Positions 15,701 through 24,252 are shown, counted from the first letter of the stretch. The stretch is 35,590 bases of DNA from Erysipelotrichaceae bacterium RD49 (GCA_015233825.1 JADGIS010000007.1:1-35590), one strand, 5' to 3'. Made by a program: numbers and translations. The notes: generated from the letters alone by a model not told the origin.

Positions 15701-16062
15701 GCTGTCCGGATTCTTGAAAGTGGGCGCTTACATTTCCTGCTGTTAGAACTTTATTATCTTTCGTTTCCCTGCAATTTACCTTACCAAAGATCAAGCATAA
15801 AATCTGGACCCTTGATTTCTTTTGCATCTTGTTCCTTTCGCATTCCATCTGATTGAGTTGATTTTGGAGCGGGGGGGGGATCCTTTTTCTGCTTTTACCG
15901 GCCTGGCACTGCCCTTTGGGAATGCTTGATGGGATCAATCGGTATTATTTTAAAATTAAGCAAGCCTCATCAAAAACCGTAGACTTTAATCCTCTTTTCT
16001 TCCTTTCCCTTGACCAAAGCCGGATCCCTTTTGGAAATCCAGACCGAAAAAGAATAGGGACA
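15701..16062. other. Divergent intergenic region with a nine-G run
   Basis: About 360 bases. It contains a run of nine G at 15871-15879. A minus-strand frame from ATG 15827 to 15684 (47 codons) has AAAGGA 5 nt upstream but no recognisable content and overlaps the phosphodiesterase promoter; I leave it out. Confidence 0.5.
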
Positions 16063-16071
16063 TGGTAGAAT
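16063..16071 (+). promoter_or_regulatory. Extended -10 promoter of the inactive peptidase paralogue
   Basis: TGGTAGAAT: TG extension and -10 TAGAAT (16066-16071), exactly 6 nt before ATG 16078. No clear -35. The transcript would begin at or next to the start codon. Confidence 0.5.
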
Positions 16072-16077
16072 ACTGGC

Positions 16078-17172
16078 ATGAAACAGGATAAACAAGTAAA
16101 CCAGACGCCAGAGAGCGCTGATGAAAAAAAAGATCTTTTCCGGGCTGACTGGAAAGATGACCTGGATGGGGACAGCCGCAAAAAGCTCTCCCGGGTCCAG
16201 CGAAACAAAAAACGAAATTTTTGGATCCCCTGTCTGGTGGTTGCCATCGCCTTAGGGGGGACGTCTCTTGGAGCTGCCTGGTATATGGGCCACAAAGAGT
16301 CGTCCAACCCGATTGTCCAGCTGCAAAAAGCAGAGCAGCAGCAATACAACGACTACGTTGCCTGGATTGATCATTTAACCAAGCCGGCCGATTGGGATGA
16401 TGAAACCTTTGAAGCTCTGAAAACCGCTGCCCTCAATGCCTACAACACTTCCGATTTGGAAGAACTCAATAAGGCAGTTCAAGGCGATGGGGCTGCTGCT
16501 GCCAAATTTGAAGGCCAGACTGAAGCCAAAGTGCAGGAAAGCATCAAGCAATACCAGGATCTGTTCAACAACTCGGCCAATTATCCAGCCCAGATCGTAG
16601 CCCTGGCCAAGGACCCGGGCATGGTGGCGTTTGTTTTGGAATACCCAAACCACATCAATGATGCAGGCACGGAGGTTGTGCTTGGCGATGTCACGCAGGT
16701 GATGCCCGACTTAAAAACCTTTGATCCGGCCTGGGGTTATGTTCCCTACAACGGTTCGATCATGGCCATCAGCGGGGCTGCCCCTACCATTATTGCGGAT
16801 GTCTTCAGCTATTGCCTGGATGATCCAACCCTGACCCCGCTTGTGGTAGCCAACTGGGCCAAAACAACTGGCTATGAGGCCGCTCCGGTCAGTGAAGCAG
16901 AGGATTCGATCTTCTCCGGTGCTGCTTTAACCTTCGGTGTCCCGATGCTGCCGCTGCCCATTTACAAAACCCAGATTTCCGATCAGGTCTCGCAAGGCTA
17001 CCCAACCATTCTCGTGACGGGATCGTATGAAAACCCGAAATACTACGCGTTAGATGGTATTGATGAGAACGGCCAGTGGATTGCGTATGATCCAACCACC
17101 TCCAATTCACCCATTGCTTTAGACCCTGACACCACCATCGATACCGTTTTGAAAGCTTACTCCTTCTGGTAA
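16078..17172 (+). CDS. Catalytically dead paralogue of the C39-family peptidase
   Basis: 364 residues with the same plan as the protein at 5837-6877: charged cytoplasmic tail, one membrane helix (about 48-70), helical linker, then the C39-like domain. WGYVPYNGSIM and DDPTLTPLVVANWAKTTGY match WGYLPYGDSTM and QDPSLTPYALKTYAENNGF of the active protein. The catalytic Cys is Ala234 (ISGAAPT against AGCAPT), the His is Tyr322 (KYYALDG against GHFMVAAG), and Asn320 becomes Thr340; Asp338 remains. The frame is intact, so it is probably a working pseudoenzyme that binds a substrate or partner without cleaving. There is no Shine-Dalgarno; a -10 box lies 6 nt upstream. A strong terminator follows. Confidence 0.8.
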   Translation: MKQDKQVNQTPESADEKKDLFRADWKDDLDGDSRKKLSRVQRNKKRNFWIPCLVVAIALGGTSLGAAWYMGHKESSNPIVQLQKAEQQQYNDYVAWIDHLTKPADWDDETFEALKTAALNAYNTSDLEELNKAVQGDGAAAAKFEGQTEAKVQESIKQYQDLFNNSANYPAQIVALAKDPGMVAFVLEYPNHINDAGTEVVLGDVTQVMPDLKTFDPAWGYVPYNGSIMAISGAAPTIIADVFSYCLDDPTLTPLVVANWAKTTGYEAAPVSEAEDSIFSGAALTFGVPMLPLPIYKTQISDQVSQGYPTILVTGSYENPKYYALDGIDENGQWIAYDPTTSNSPIALDPDTTIDTVLKAYSFW

Positions 17173-17222
17173 AGCGACCAAGCTGACCAAATACCAGACG
17201 TACCTGAAAATTTCGAAACTCC

Positions 17223-17248
17223 GCCGGCCCCTGGCCGGCTGTTTTTTT
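17223..17248 (+). terminator. Terminator of the inactive peptidase gene
   Basis: Stem gccggcc (17223-17229) / ggccggc (17233-17239), loop cct, then a run of seven T. Confidence 0.92.
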
Positions 17249-17316
17249 GCTCTTGCTCTCCAAAGCGAGCCCTGCTCCCTTCAAGCTGGCCGGTTGGGGC
17301 TTGCCAATCGAGCACG

Positions 17317-17375
17317 AAAAAAGCTGCTCCTCTCCACTCTCTTTGTTTTGCAAAAGAGGCGAGAGGAACAGCTTT
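17317..17375 (-). terminator. Terminator of the Ig-like lipoprotein gene
   Basis: Arms aaagctgctcctctc and gagaggaacagcttt pair over 15 positions with one mismatch. On the minus strand a T run (TTTTTTC) follows. Confidence 0.8.
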
Positions 17376-17449
17376 GGATGGGTGACTTGGCTGCTTTCAA
17401 GTTCAAGCCAGCCCAGCAAATCTCACTCGATCGCTATGACCGGGTTCTC

Positions 17450-18550
17450 TTATTGGGCAGGCTGCGGGTCGGCAGCTGCATCTGGATCATTGGTGCTTTG
17501 ATCGGGTTCCGTTGGCTGGGTTACGCCATGGTCAGGATCAACCGGGGCGTCAGGACCAGGAACAAGATCCTGGGTTCCAGTGGTCAAGAAGTAGACTTTG
17601 TTGCCGCAGTCATCGGTTCCTTCCAAATAGAAGAAATAGTTGTTTGGCGACTGCTTGTTCCAGTTGGTTCCGGCATTATACAAATCCGAGAACGTTCGGT
17701 AGACTGAAGTACCCGCTGGCTGATTGGAAATCGCACAGGCCGATGGGTTGGCCGGATTGGAAGGCGCCGGCGAATCGGTCGGCTGGTTATCAACAACTGG
17801 CAGATCAGGTTCTGTGGGCGTTGTGGAATCCGATGGATTGTTCGGAACTGTCGTGTAGTTTTGCTGCTGATCGCTGGTGCTTGTTGAAGCCGATGGATCC
17901 TCGGAGTCATCTTCGGATGGAACGAGTTCGTTGTCGAATTGATCCGTGGATTTGATCGGAGTATTGTTGCCAACGACATTGATCGTCACTTCTAAAGAGT
18001 TGGAGTTGCCTGATTTATCGGTTGCGATCAGGGTAACAGGATAGGTGCCGACCTTATCCACATCAAAGTCACCATCCACGCTCAGAGTTACGCTGTCTTT
18101 ATCCGTTGTCCGATAGACGCGTGAAAAATCAAAGTTTCGAGTTCCCTTTGGAATGGTCACAACTGCAGCCGGTGAAACGAATTCCGGCATGACGGTATCC
18201 TTCACCGAAAGGGTCACCGGATACTTCTGTCCTTTATAGTCCAAAGTCACTGTGTAGGTGCCCGTTTCGAGATAGTCTTTGTCTTTGCTGCTTACTGTTT
18301 GGGAAAACGAATTGTAGTTATATTTAGAATTGGTCATCAGATCGGAATCGACCGTGATTTCATCCAGAACAGACTGATCCGGCTGTTCTAGCATAAATTC
18401 TGATGCCTTTAAAGATACTGGTTCACCAAGCTCTACCGTCTTGGAGGAGACGACTTTCAGATCGCCTTTCGATCCGCCTGAGCAGCCAAATAAGCACTGG
18501 CTGAGCAGAACTGCTCCGGTCAGGCTGGAAAGCAATTTCTTCAGTTTCAT
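17450..18550 (-). CDS. Surface lipoprotein with bacterial Ig-like (DUF5011-type) domain
   Basis: 366 residues. The signal peptide MKLKKLLSSLTGAVLLSQC leads to a lipobox LFGC (Cys23), so it is lipid-anchored outside. Residues about 30-195 form two beta-rich Ig-like units; the second, MPEFVSPAAVVTIPKGT to VGTYPVTLIATDKSGNSNSLEV, is typical of DUF5011/HYR-type domains. A Ser/Thr/Pro/Asp spacer (about 200-265) leads to a short domain with two Cys (SACAISNQP, TDDCGNKVYFL) that may form a disulfide, and a Pro/Asp-rich tail. Start ATG has GAGG 7 nt upstream. Binding or structural role at the envelope; no enzyme motif. Confidence 0.85.
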   Translation of the reverse strand: MKLKKLLSSLTGAVLLSQCLFGCSGGSKGDLKVVSSKTVELGEPVSLKASEFMLEQPDQSVLDEITVDSDLMTNSKYNYNSFSQTVSSKDKDYLETGTYTVTLDYKGQKYPVTLSVKDTVMPEFVSPAAVVTIPKGTRNFDFSRVYRTTDKDSVTLSVDGDFDVDKVGTYPVTLIATDKSGNSNSLEVTINVVGNNTPIKSTDQFDNELVPSEDDSEDPSASTSTSDQQQNYTTVPNNPSDSTTPTEPDLPVVDNQPTDSPAPSNPANPSACAISNQPAGTSVYRTFSDLYNAGTNWNKQSPNNYFFYLEGTDDCGNKVYFLTTGTQDLVPGPDAPVDPDHGVTQPTEPDQSTNDPDAAADPQPAQ

Positions 18551-18582
18551 GGATTAACCTCGTTTCAAAAGTTCAAAGCAGT

Positions 18583-18610
18583 ATTGTACTCGTTTTTTCT
18601 TCTGAAGCAA
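18583..18610 (-). promoter_or_regulatory. Promoter of the Ig-like lipoprotein gene
   Basis: Minus strand: -35 TTGCTT (18605-18610), 16-nt spacer, -10 TACAAT (18583-18588), about 33 nt before the ATG. Confidence 0.5.
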
Positions 18611-18785
18611 AACACCTTAACAAACAGCGGTGCTTGAATCAGATAGAATCAGTTCCATCGTCTTCATCCTACACTAACATGGCAAGCCAAGCGATCTTCC
18701 AAAGTCGTAATCATTGACCCTGTTTTGCTTTTGCATGAAACTGGAATCAATGTAAATGGAAGTGGAGGGAGAAAAAACTTCGAGT

Positions 18786-19418
18786 ATGAATATTTACCTT
18801 GATCTGTTCTGGACCTTTTTCAAAATCGGCCTGTTCACCTTTGGTGGTGGTCTGGCCATGCTTCCAATGCTGGAAAAAGAAGTCGTCACCAATAAGCATT
18901 GGGCAACCTATGATGAATTGGTAGACTACTATGCAATTGGACAGTGTACACCAGGTATCATCGCTGTCAATACTGCCACATTTGTCGGGTATTCGCAAAA
19001 AAAGATCTCAGGAGCCATCGTCGCAACAGCTGGCATCGTTGCTCCATCGATTGTCATCATTATCTTAATTGCTTCGCTGCTGACCTCATTTGCAGACCAG
19101 CCCATCGTCCAGCATGCCCTGGCAGGCATTCGCATCGCCGTCTGCGTTCTGATCGCCCAAGCGGTCATTAAACTCTATAAAAAGGGCGTCAAAGATGGAT
19201 TCGGGATGATTCTGTTTGGCGTAATTCTGGTTTTGACTTATTTCAATCTTCTGCCTGTCTGGCTGGCGGTCGTCGCAGCAGCAGCAGCTGGCATTGCCTA
19301 TTGCCAGATTGTCCTGAAAAAGACCGGCAAAGATCCGGCAGCCAAAGGCCCGGATGGGGATATTGAAAAGCTGAAGCAAAAACAAACCACATCGGCAAGT
19401 CAAGGAGGCCAAGCATGA
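18786..19418 (+). CDS. CHR family (chromate) transporter, first half
   Basis: Short-chain CHR protein; such proteins come in pairs that act together as an anion/chromate exporter in the membrane. From MNIYLDLFW it has about 210 residues, with FKIGLFTFGGGLAMLPMLEK near 9-28 and QCTPGIIAVNTATFVGY near 53-69, the family motifs, and about five to six helices. The C-terminal tail is hydrophilic. The start at 18786 matches the usual family N-terminus; ATG 18756 in the same frame would add 10 charged residues. It overlaps the second gene by 4 bp (ATGA). Physiological substrate unknown. Confidence 0.88.
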   Translation: MNIYLDLFWTFFKIGLFTFGGGLAMLPMLEKEVVTNKHWATYDELVDYYAIGQCTPGIIAVNTATFVGYSQKKISGAIVATAGIVAPSIVIIILIASLLTSFADQPIVQHALAGIRIAVCVLIAQAVIKLYKKGVKDGFGMILFGVILVLTYFNLLPVWLAVVAAAAAGIAYCQIVLKKTGKDPAAKGPDGDIEKLKQKQTTSASQGGQA

Positions 19419-19984
19419 GTGGCGTTGAGCTGTACTGGCTTTTATTCTGGGAATTCTTCAAAACCGGCCTGTTTTCTGTAGGAGGCGGACTGGCAACGAT
19501 TCCATTTCTCTATGAAATGATGGAAAAGTATCACTGGTTTACCCAAAACGATCTTTTGAACATGATCGCCATCTCCGAATCCACTCCTGGACCGATTGGC
19601 GTCAATATGGCTACCTATGTCGGCTATCATGTCACCGGCGGCAGCATTTTGGGCTCACTGATTGCCACGATCGGCCTGGTGATGCCAAGCGTTATCATCA
19701 TCTGCGTGATTGCGAAAGTCTTAAAAACCTACCGTGATAATGAATATGTCCAGCAAGCTTTCTATGGACTGCGGCCGGCTACGTGCGGATTGATTTTATC
19801 GGCCGCGATCGGCGTATTTGGAAGCGTTTTATTTCCTAATAATGTTTTTGCTTTCAACAGCTCCTTTTGGATCAATCTCGGCTTGATGGCTTTGGCAGCC
19901 GCCTTTGTCTGGAAATTTAAAACTCTCCACCCCATCGCTTTGATCTGCATCTGCGCTGTAGTGGGCATTGTCCTTCAACTTTAA
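19415..19984 (+). CDS. CHR family (chromate) transporter, second half
   Basis: 189 residues, partner of the preceding CHR protein. FKTGLFSVGGGLATIPFLYE and ESTPGPIGVNMATYVGY repeat the family motifs. The ATG overlaps the upstream TGA and has AAGGAGG 6 nt before it, so the pair is co-translated. Opposite topology of the two halves is usual in this family and is inferred here. A terminator follows at 20097. Confidence 0.9.
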   Translation: MSGVELYWLLFWEFFKTGLFSVGGGLATIPFLYEMMEKYHWFTQNDLLNMIAISESTPGPIGVNMATYVGYHVTGGSILGSLIATIGLVMPSVIIICVIAKVLKTYRDNEYVQQAFYGLRPATCGLILSAAIGVFGSVLFPNNVFAFNSSFWINLGLMALAAAFVWKFKTLHPIALICICAVVGIVLQL

Positions 19985-20096
19985 AAAGATTCACCTTTCT
20001 TTTATTCTTTGCCTTATTTTGTAAGCGCATGAGAGATCCGGCCAAGTCCTGATTTTGGGGCTGCCCGGCTGGAATGAATATTTCTGAAAACGCCTG

Positions 20097-20150
20097 ACAG
20101 GCGAAAGACCTTCTTACAAGTCGAGATCTTTCGCCTGTTTTTATTTTTCT
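20097..20150 (+). terminator. Terminator of the CHR operon
   Basis: Perfect 12-bp stem acaggcgaaaga (20097-20108) / tctttcgcctgt (20127-20138), then a T-rich run (TTTTTATTTTTC). The opposite strand has no T run. Confidence 0.88.
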
Positions 20151-20152
20151 TT

Positions 20153-20599
20153 TTAGTCTTTGAGATGGGCACTGGCATTGGCAATTGCATCGGCCTGGGC
20201 TTCAAACAAGGCTAAAGCCTGACCAAGCGAAACATTGTCTAACCGATGCAGATAGCCCAGATCCACATTGGCTCCCAGCACGCTTAAATCAGCACACTGC
20301 ACGGCCACAAACAGCAGATCACTCTGGTTCACCCCATAAAAAACCGTACAGGGATCATCTGGCGAGCTTTGGGCAATCTGGCCTTTGATTTCCTCTAACA
20401 GATCATCTGCGGGCGCATAGAGCGCTGGATATTGGTTCAACGTATCCAAAACGATATTCCACTCTTCTTCGTCTGCCTGACTTGTTTTGATCATCTTTTC
20501 AATCTGGCCTGCGCTCAATCCGCTTTGATTGGCCAAATCCTGAACGTTAAAGCCGTTTTGTGAAAGTTTTTGTTCAATGAATTCACCTTTATTCTGCAT
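20153..20599 (-). CDS. Unknown protein with a possible N-terminal HTH
   Basis: 148 residues, acidic, no membrane segment. The first 40 residues (FIEQKLSQNGFNVQDLANQS then GLSAGQIEKMI) look like a helix-turn-helix of XRE type, but the match is weak. The remainder (VFYGVNQSDLLFVAVQCADL) is a mixed alpha/beta region I do not recognise. Start ATG has a weak AGG-rich site upstream. It stands alone, convergent with the CHR operon. It could be a small regulator; confidence in function is low. Confidence 0.7.
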   Translation of the reverse strand: MQNKGEFIEQKLSQNGFNVQDLANQSGLSAGQIEKMIKTSQADEEEWNIVLDTLNQYPALYAPADDLLEEIKGQIAQSSPDDPCTVFYGVNQSDLLFVAVQCADLSVLGANVDLGYLHRLDNVSLGQALALFEAQADAIANASAHLKD

Positions 20600-20739
20600 G
20601 CTGACCTACCCGCCTTCTAAATCTGCTCTCTGGCTTTGTTAAGGCCAGTCTAGCACCAAATCCAAGCGCCGCTTTTGGTAAAGCCTGAAACAGGCAAAGG
20701 GAAAACAGCGGCCTTTAGGCTGGATATAAAACGGAATAC

Positions 20740-20767
20740 AAAAACAGAGCCCGGTGCGGACTCTGTT
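20740..20767 (-). terminator. Terminator of the flavodiiron gene
   Basis: On the minus strand AACAGAGTCC-GCACC-GGGCTCTGTT pairs fully (one G-U) and is followed by TTTTG. Confidence 0.85.
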
Positions 20768-20808
20768 TATTTTTACTTTCAATTTATATTGATGAAATTT
20801 ACTTTAAG

Positions 20809-21975
20809 CTAGGCCGCAATCAGATTGTCAGCCAAAGTTTCCATTTCTGGAAGATCGGATTCTTTCATCATGGTCTTGATGGTGACAACCGGCTCAACAT
20901 AGGTCAGGCCCTGCTGTTTAGCCAGGATCTCTTTCATAGTCTTGGCAGCACTTGGCGCCCAGGAACCATTCTGGATGATACCGATGATGCGGTTTTTGAA
21001 GGCTTTATGGGTCAGGATGGTAAGCATTCTTTCCATAGGGGCAAATACGCCGGCATCATACGAGCAGGCAACCATCAGGATTTTTGGATAGACAAAGCAC
21101 TGGGCTACGGCTTCATGAACATCGCAGCGGGTTACGTCCATCAATTTGACAGTCTGGCCTTTGGCTTCAAGCATATCCTTCATCTTTTCAGCCACGACAT
21201 TGGTATGGCCATGAATCGAAGCCACGAGAATCAGAATGCCTTCTTTTTCTGGCTTATAGCTGGACCAGGTATCGTACAAGGAGATGTAATGGCCCAGATT
21301 CTCCGTCAGCAATGGTCCATGCAGGGCTGCGATCTTTTCGATATCCAAGCCAGCTGCTTTTTTCAAAAGGGCCTGCACTTGCGGGCCGTACTTGCCAACA
21401 ATGTTCAAATAGTAGCGGCGTGCTTCTTCATCCCAAGGTTCATCTGCATCACGGGTTCCGAATTTGCCAAAGCCGTCAGCTGCAAACAGGATTTTATCTT
21501 TGTCATCGTAGGTCACGATAACCTCTGGCCAGTGCACCATTGGAGCTGCCACAAAGTGCAGTTTGCGGTCTCCTAAATCCAGGATGTCGCCTTCTTTGAC
21601 AGCAATTTTATTCTTTTCATCAATCGGGTGAACCTGGAAATTTGGCATCATCTGCCAGGCTTTGGTAGAAGCGATCACCTTAACATTCGGATGCTTTTCT
21701 AACAGGGCATCGATGCTTCCGGAATGGTCTGGTTCAAGATGCTGGATCAGCAGATAATCGAGAGGCTTGCCATCCAGCACTTCTTCAACGTGGTCGAGCC
21801 ATTCGGCTGTTTTACGACGGTCCACCGTGTCAATCAGCACAGTTGGGCCGGCTTCACTTTTAATGAGGTAAGAATTGTAGGCCATTCCATTGGGGACCTT
21901 GTATTGACTTTCAAACAAGTCGATATCGTAATCGTCACAGCCTACGGAAAATACAGTATCAGATACTTTTTCCAT
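20809..21975 (-). CDS. fprA: Flavodiiron protein (class A, oxygen/NO reductase)
   Basis: Cytoplasmic detoxifying enzyme of anaerobes that reduces O2 to water or NO to N2O. Length is 388 residues, standard for the two-domain class. The metallo-beta-lactamase-like half carries diiron ligands His79-x-Glu81-x-Asp83 with His84 (QHLEPDHSG), His148 (MVHWPE), Asp167 (FAADGFGKF) and His219 (LHGPLL). The flavodoxin half begins near 245 with the FMN loop VASIHGHTNVVAEKM and continues to VACSYDAGVFAPMERML. Start ATG 21975 has AAAGGA 5 nt upstream; an in-frame codon at 22026 is not needed. Monocistronic, with a terminator and a probable promoter at 22025. The electron donor (rubredoxin) is not in the window. 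Confidence 0.95.
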   Translation of the reverse strand: MEKVSDTVFSVGCDDYDIDLFESQYKVPNGMAYNSYLIKSEAGPTVLIDTVDRRKTAEWLDHVEEVLDGKPLDYLLIQHLEPDHSGSIDALLEKHPNVKVIASTKAWQMMPNFQVHPIDEKNKIAVKEGDILDLGDRKLHFVAAPMVHWPEVIVTYDDKDKILFAADGFGKFGTRDADEPWDEEARRYYLNIVGKYGPQVQALLKKAAGLDIEKIAALHGPLLTENLGHYISLYDTWSSYKPEKEGILILVASIHGHTNVVAEKMKDMLEAKGQTVKLMDVTRCDVHEAVAQCFVYPKILMVACSYDAGVFAPMERMLTILTHKAFKNRIIGIIQNGSWAPSAAKTMKEILAKQQGLTYVEPVVTIKTMMKESDLPEMETLADNLIAA

Positions 21976-22024
21976 AATAATCCTTTCTTGAAGCAAAGAA
22001 GATTCTTTGCACTTTACAGGTATC

Positions 22025-22054
22025 ATTCTACCCTGAATCTATATATCCTCACAA
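22025..22054 (-). promoter_or_regulatory. Probable promoter of the flavodiiron gene
   Basis: Minus strand: -35 TTGTGA (22049-22054), 18-nt spacer, -10 TAGAAT (22025-22030), about 50 nt before the ATG. Confidence 0.45.
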
Positions 22055-22509
22055 ATCGAATTGAGATTTCCTCTATGGCTTGAAGATGAACTTCCTGCGT
22101 CCGTGCCGGGAGCCTGGCGTCGTTTGAAACGGTTTGTCCAGATCCTCGTTGCTGATTGGGCCCGTTCCCTCCCGTAAAAATCAGGGTTTGGCTCCTTTCA
22201 ACTTTCACGGCTGCCCATCATGGACCTTTTTGACTTTTTTCTTATTCGAAATCCAAGATATTTCTTCCAAAATTTCTCCGCAAGAAAACATAAATCTGCA
22301 CTCCGCTTAAAAATGAATCCGATTTCGTTTTCGGTTGGTTCAAACTAACTTTCGTTGAATTTTCCTGAAAGCCATCCTCACTGGACTCTATCCATGATCC
22401 ATTGAAAACTCGCCTGAAAACTCGCCATTTCAATGGGCCGGCGGGCTGGGCCTTCAGAACCTGAGTCCTCCTCCTTCTCTTGCCTTCCTGGTCTTCTCTT
22501 CTTTTTGAT
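22055..22509. other. Intergenic, no gene seen
   Basis: About 450 bases between the flavodiiron promoter and the end of the second K+ channel gene. Short frames on both strands have no ribosome binding site. No strong hairpin with a T run seen. Confidence 0.45.
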
Positions 22510-22956
22510 TCAGGCTTTATCTCTTTTCAACCCGGACAAAGTGGTTGCAGTCCGTTCTACTTGATGAGACAGCGACTGGATCTGCTCATCCGACAGTTCA
22601 TCGAGATGCTCCAGCTGATAGACCATGCTGGTCACCGACCCAGTGCCGTTTTCCTTGACTTTTTCAAACAGCCAGCTGGCACCAACACCCGTAATAAAGC
22701 CGATGGCCAGAATGCCATAAAGACCCAGCAGTACGGTAAGCAGTTTTCCTAAAAGGGAAGAAACAGTCAGATCGCCAAAGCCGATCGTGGTGACCACCAT
22801 AAAGCCAAGCCAGACCGCATCCGAGACGGTATTGATATTGGGATCGACCACCATGATCAACAACGAAAGGATCGTAAAGACAAAGATAAAAGAGACCAGA
22901 AAGTGGACGGTTTTGGTCTGCCGCAAAATAATCGCAAACAAATCAATATTTTTCAT
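22510..22956 (-). CDS. Two-helix potassium channel subunit (GFGD filter)
   Basis: 148 residues: helix 1 (about 17-37), pore helix and filter VVTTIGFGD (54-62), helix 2 (about 65-97), then a 50-residue charged, helical cytoplasmic tail. This is the Ion_trans_2 (KcsA-like) plan. The filter GFGD is one of the known natural variants of GYGD. There is no RCK or ligand domain. ATG overlaps the TGA of the preceding channel gene by 4 bp and has AGGAGG 7 nt upstream. Its tight coupling to a second channel gene suggests a mixed tetramer. Confidence 0.88.
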   Translation of the reverse strand: MKNIDLFAIILRQTKTVHFLVSFIFVFTILSLLIMVVDPNINTVSDAVWLGFMVVTTIGFGDLTVSSLLGKLLTVLLGLYGILAIGFITGVGASWLFEKVKENGTGSVTSMVYQLEHLDELSDEQIQSLSHQVERTATTLSGLKRDKA

Positions 22957-23372
22957 TTCGCAGCCTCCTGCTTGATCGTCCTAGCCAGCTGCTGCTTTTC
23001 TGTTTGCGACATCGAATTCAGCCGCCGCAGGTCGGAAAGATGGCCTTTGACAATCGCATCTCTTTTTTTCGACATCTTTTGCAAATAGTAAGACGCAATC
23101 AAGCCAGGAATATAGGCTTCAATGACTGCTCCATAGATTCCCAGCAAAATCGTAAAAAACCTGGCTGCAACCGTTGTCACCGTATAGTCACCCAATCCAA
23201 TCGTAGTCGCTACGCTGAATCCCATCCATAATGCATTGCCATAGGTGTCCAGTCCGGGGTCACACCACAGAATGATCAGGCAGTCGATGAAGTAGAAAAC
23301 CAAAAACGAAAGCAGCAGCTTATCGCCATGGGTCTGTTTCATCATCTGCCAATATTCTTTTAAAGTCTGCAT
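22953..23372 (-). CDS. Two-helix potassium channel subunit (GLGD filter)
   Basis: 139 residues with the same plan and the filter at the same residue numbers: VATTIGLGD (54-62). The usual aromatic Tyr/Phe is Leu, a rarer variant that could change selectivity or gating. Helices at about 18-38 and 68-97; the cytoplasmic tail is basic and helical. ATG 23372 has AGGAGG 8 nt upstream; the in-frame TTG two codons earlier is less likely. First gene of the pair. Confidence 0.87.
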   Translation of the reverse strand: MQTLKEYWQMMKQTHGDKLLLSFLVFYFIDCLIILWCDPGLDTYGNALWMGFSVATTIGLGDYTVTTVAARFFTILLGIYGAVIEAYIPGLIASYYLQKMSKKRDAIVKGHLSDLRRLNSMSQTEKQQLARTIKQEAAK

Positions 23373-23541
23373 CTGCAATTCCTCCTGTTGGTTTCATTGT
23401 ATCGTCACCTTGAAAACCAACTTTTCAGGATGACTGCTTGATCCAACCCAGATGACTGTTAAAGAAAAAGGCCTGCACATTGGCAGACCAAAAGAAGACC
23501 GGAAGCGAAAGCCTTCTTGTTTCTTCCTTTGAAATCCAGCT

Positions 23542-24237
23542 TTATGAATCCACCTGGGATTGGCTGGCAAGTTCGGAATCCGTTAACTGGCGGACCGAAT
23601 TGAGCTCCTCGTCTGAAACCTGGGTTTCAACCGATTCAATGATCCATTTCCCCTCCTGCAAGCGGATGGCAATCTGGTAGAAGACAGGCTCGACTTCTTT
23701 GTTTTTGATGTCATCTTTCAAGGTCACTAACAGCTCATTGACATAGCCGCCATAAAGCACTTTTTTCATTGCTTCTTCTCCTTGAAAAAGAGATCCGGCC
23801 GCATTGAGAAAATCATGGCCCAGATAGCTTAAAGCGGCCTTTCCTGCTGCCCCGGCAATCAGAGCCGCATTGATCTGGTCCATCGGCACTGCAACGCCTT
23901 GAACATTGATGATAATTTTATCTTCTTCATATTCTACTGATCGCACCGTGCAGTCTTTCATCGTCTTGACAAAGATCTGGGTCATCAGATCAGCACTGGC
24001 TTGCTCGCTTTCATTCAGGTCGCCATACTCCCGAAGCTGGCTGACCAGGGTTTGGTAAAAACTGGTTAAGGTCGACTCATCCGAAATTTCAATCGGGACA
24101 TTTTCTGAGACTTGATAATCAGAAGCAATCGAGTGAATCGTATCGGTCAGCCGCCAGAACATAAAGCCCGCAAACCCGCCAATCGCAATCAGGATCACAA
24201 GCAGCGTGATCGCCAGAGTTTTCCAAATATTTTTCAT
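23542..24237 (-). CDS. Unknown membrane-anchored extracytoplasmic protein
   Basis: 231 residues: one N-terminal helix (about 7-29) without a cleavage or lipobox motif, then an acidic domain probably outside the cell. Within it a short hydrophobic region (INAALIAGAAGKAALSYLG, about 125-145) interrupts two alpha/beta parts. The last third (ALRL-like YQIAIRLQEGKWIIESVETQ) resembles the end of NTF2-like or DUF4878-type lipoprotein domains, but this is only an impression. The leader is odd: -10 TACCAT with TG extension lies 6 nt before the ATG, and the only AGGAG is 1 nt from the ATG. It stands alone, downstream of the tRNA operon. Confidence 0.75.
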   Translation of the reverse strand: MKNIWKTLAITLLVILIAIGGFAGFMFWRLTDTIHSIASDYQVSENVPIEISDESTLTSFYQTLVSQLREYGDLNESEQASADLMTQIFVKTMKDCTVRSVEYEEDKIIINVQGVAVPMDQINAALIAGAAGKAALSYLGHDFLNAAGSLFQGEEAMKKVLYGGYVNELLVTLKDDIKNKEVEPVFYQIAIRLQEGKWIIESVETQVSDEELNSVRQLTDSELASQSQVDS

Positions 24238-24243
24238 GCTCCT

Positions 24244-24252
24244 ATGGTATCA
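24244..24252 (-). promoter_or_regulatory. Extended -10 promoter of the 23542-24237 gene
   Basis: Minus strand TGATACCAT: TG extension and -10 TACCAT (24244-24249), exactly 6 nt before ATG 24237. No good -35. Confidence 0.4.

Noticed and set aside
15684-15827. 47-codon minus-strand frame with AAAGGA before its ATG
   Set aside because: No recognisable content; it covers the phosphodiesterase promoter. Kept only as an alternative if that gene proves not to be leaderless.
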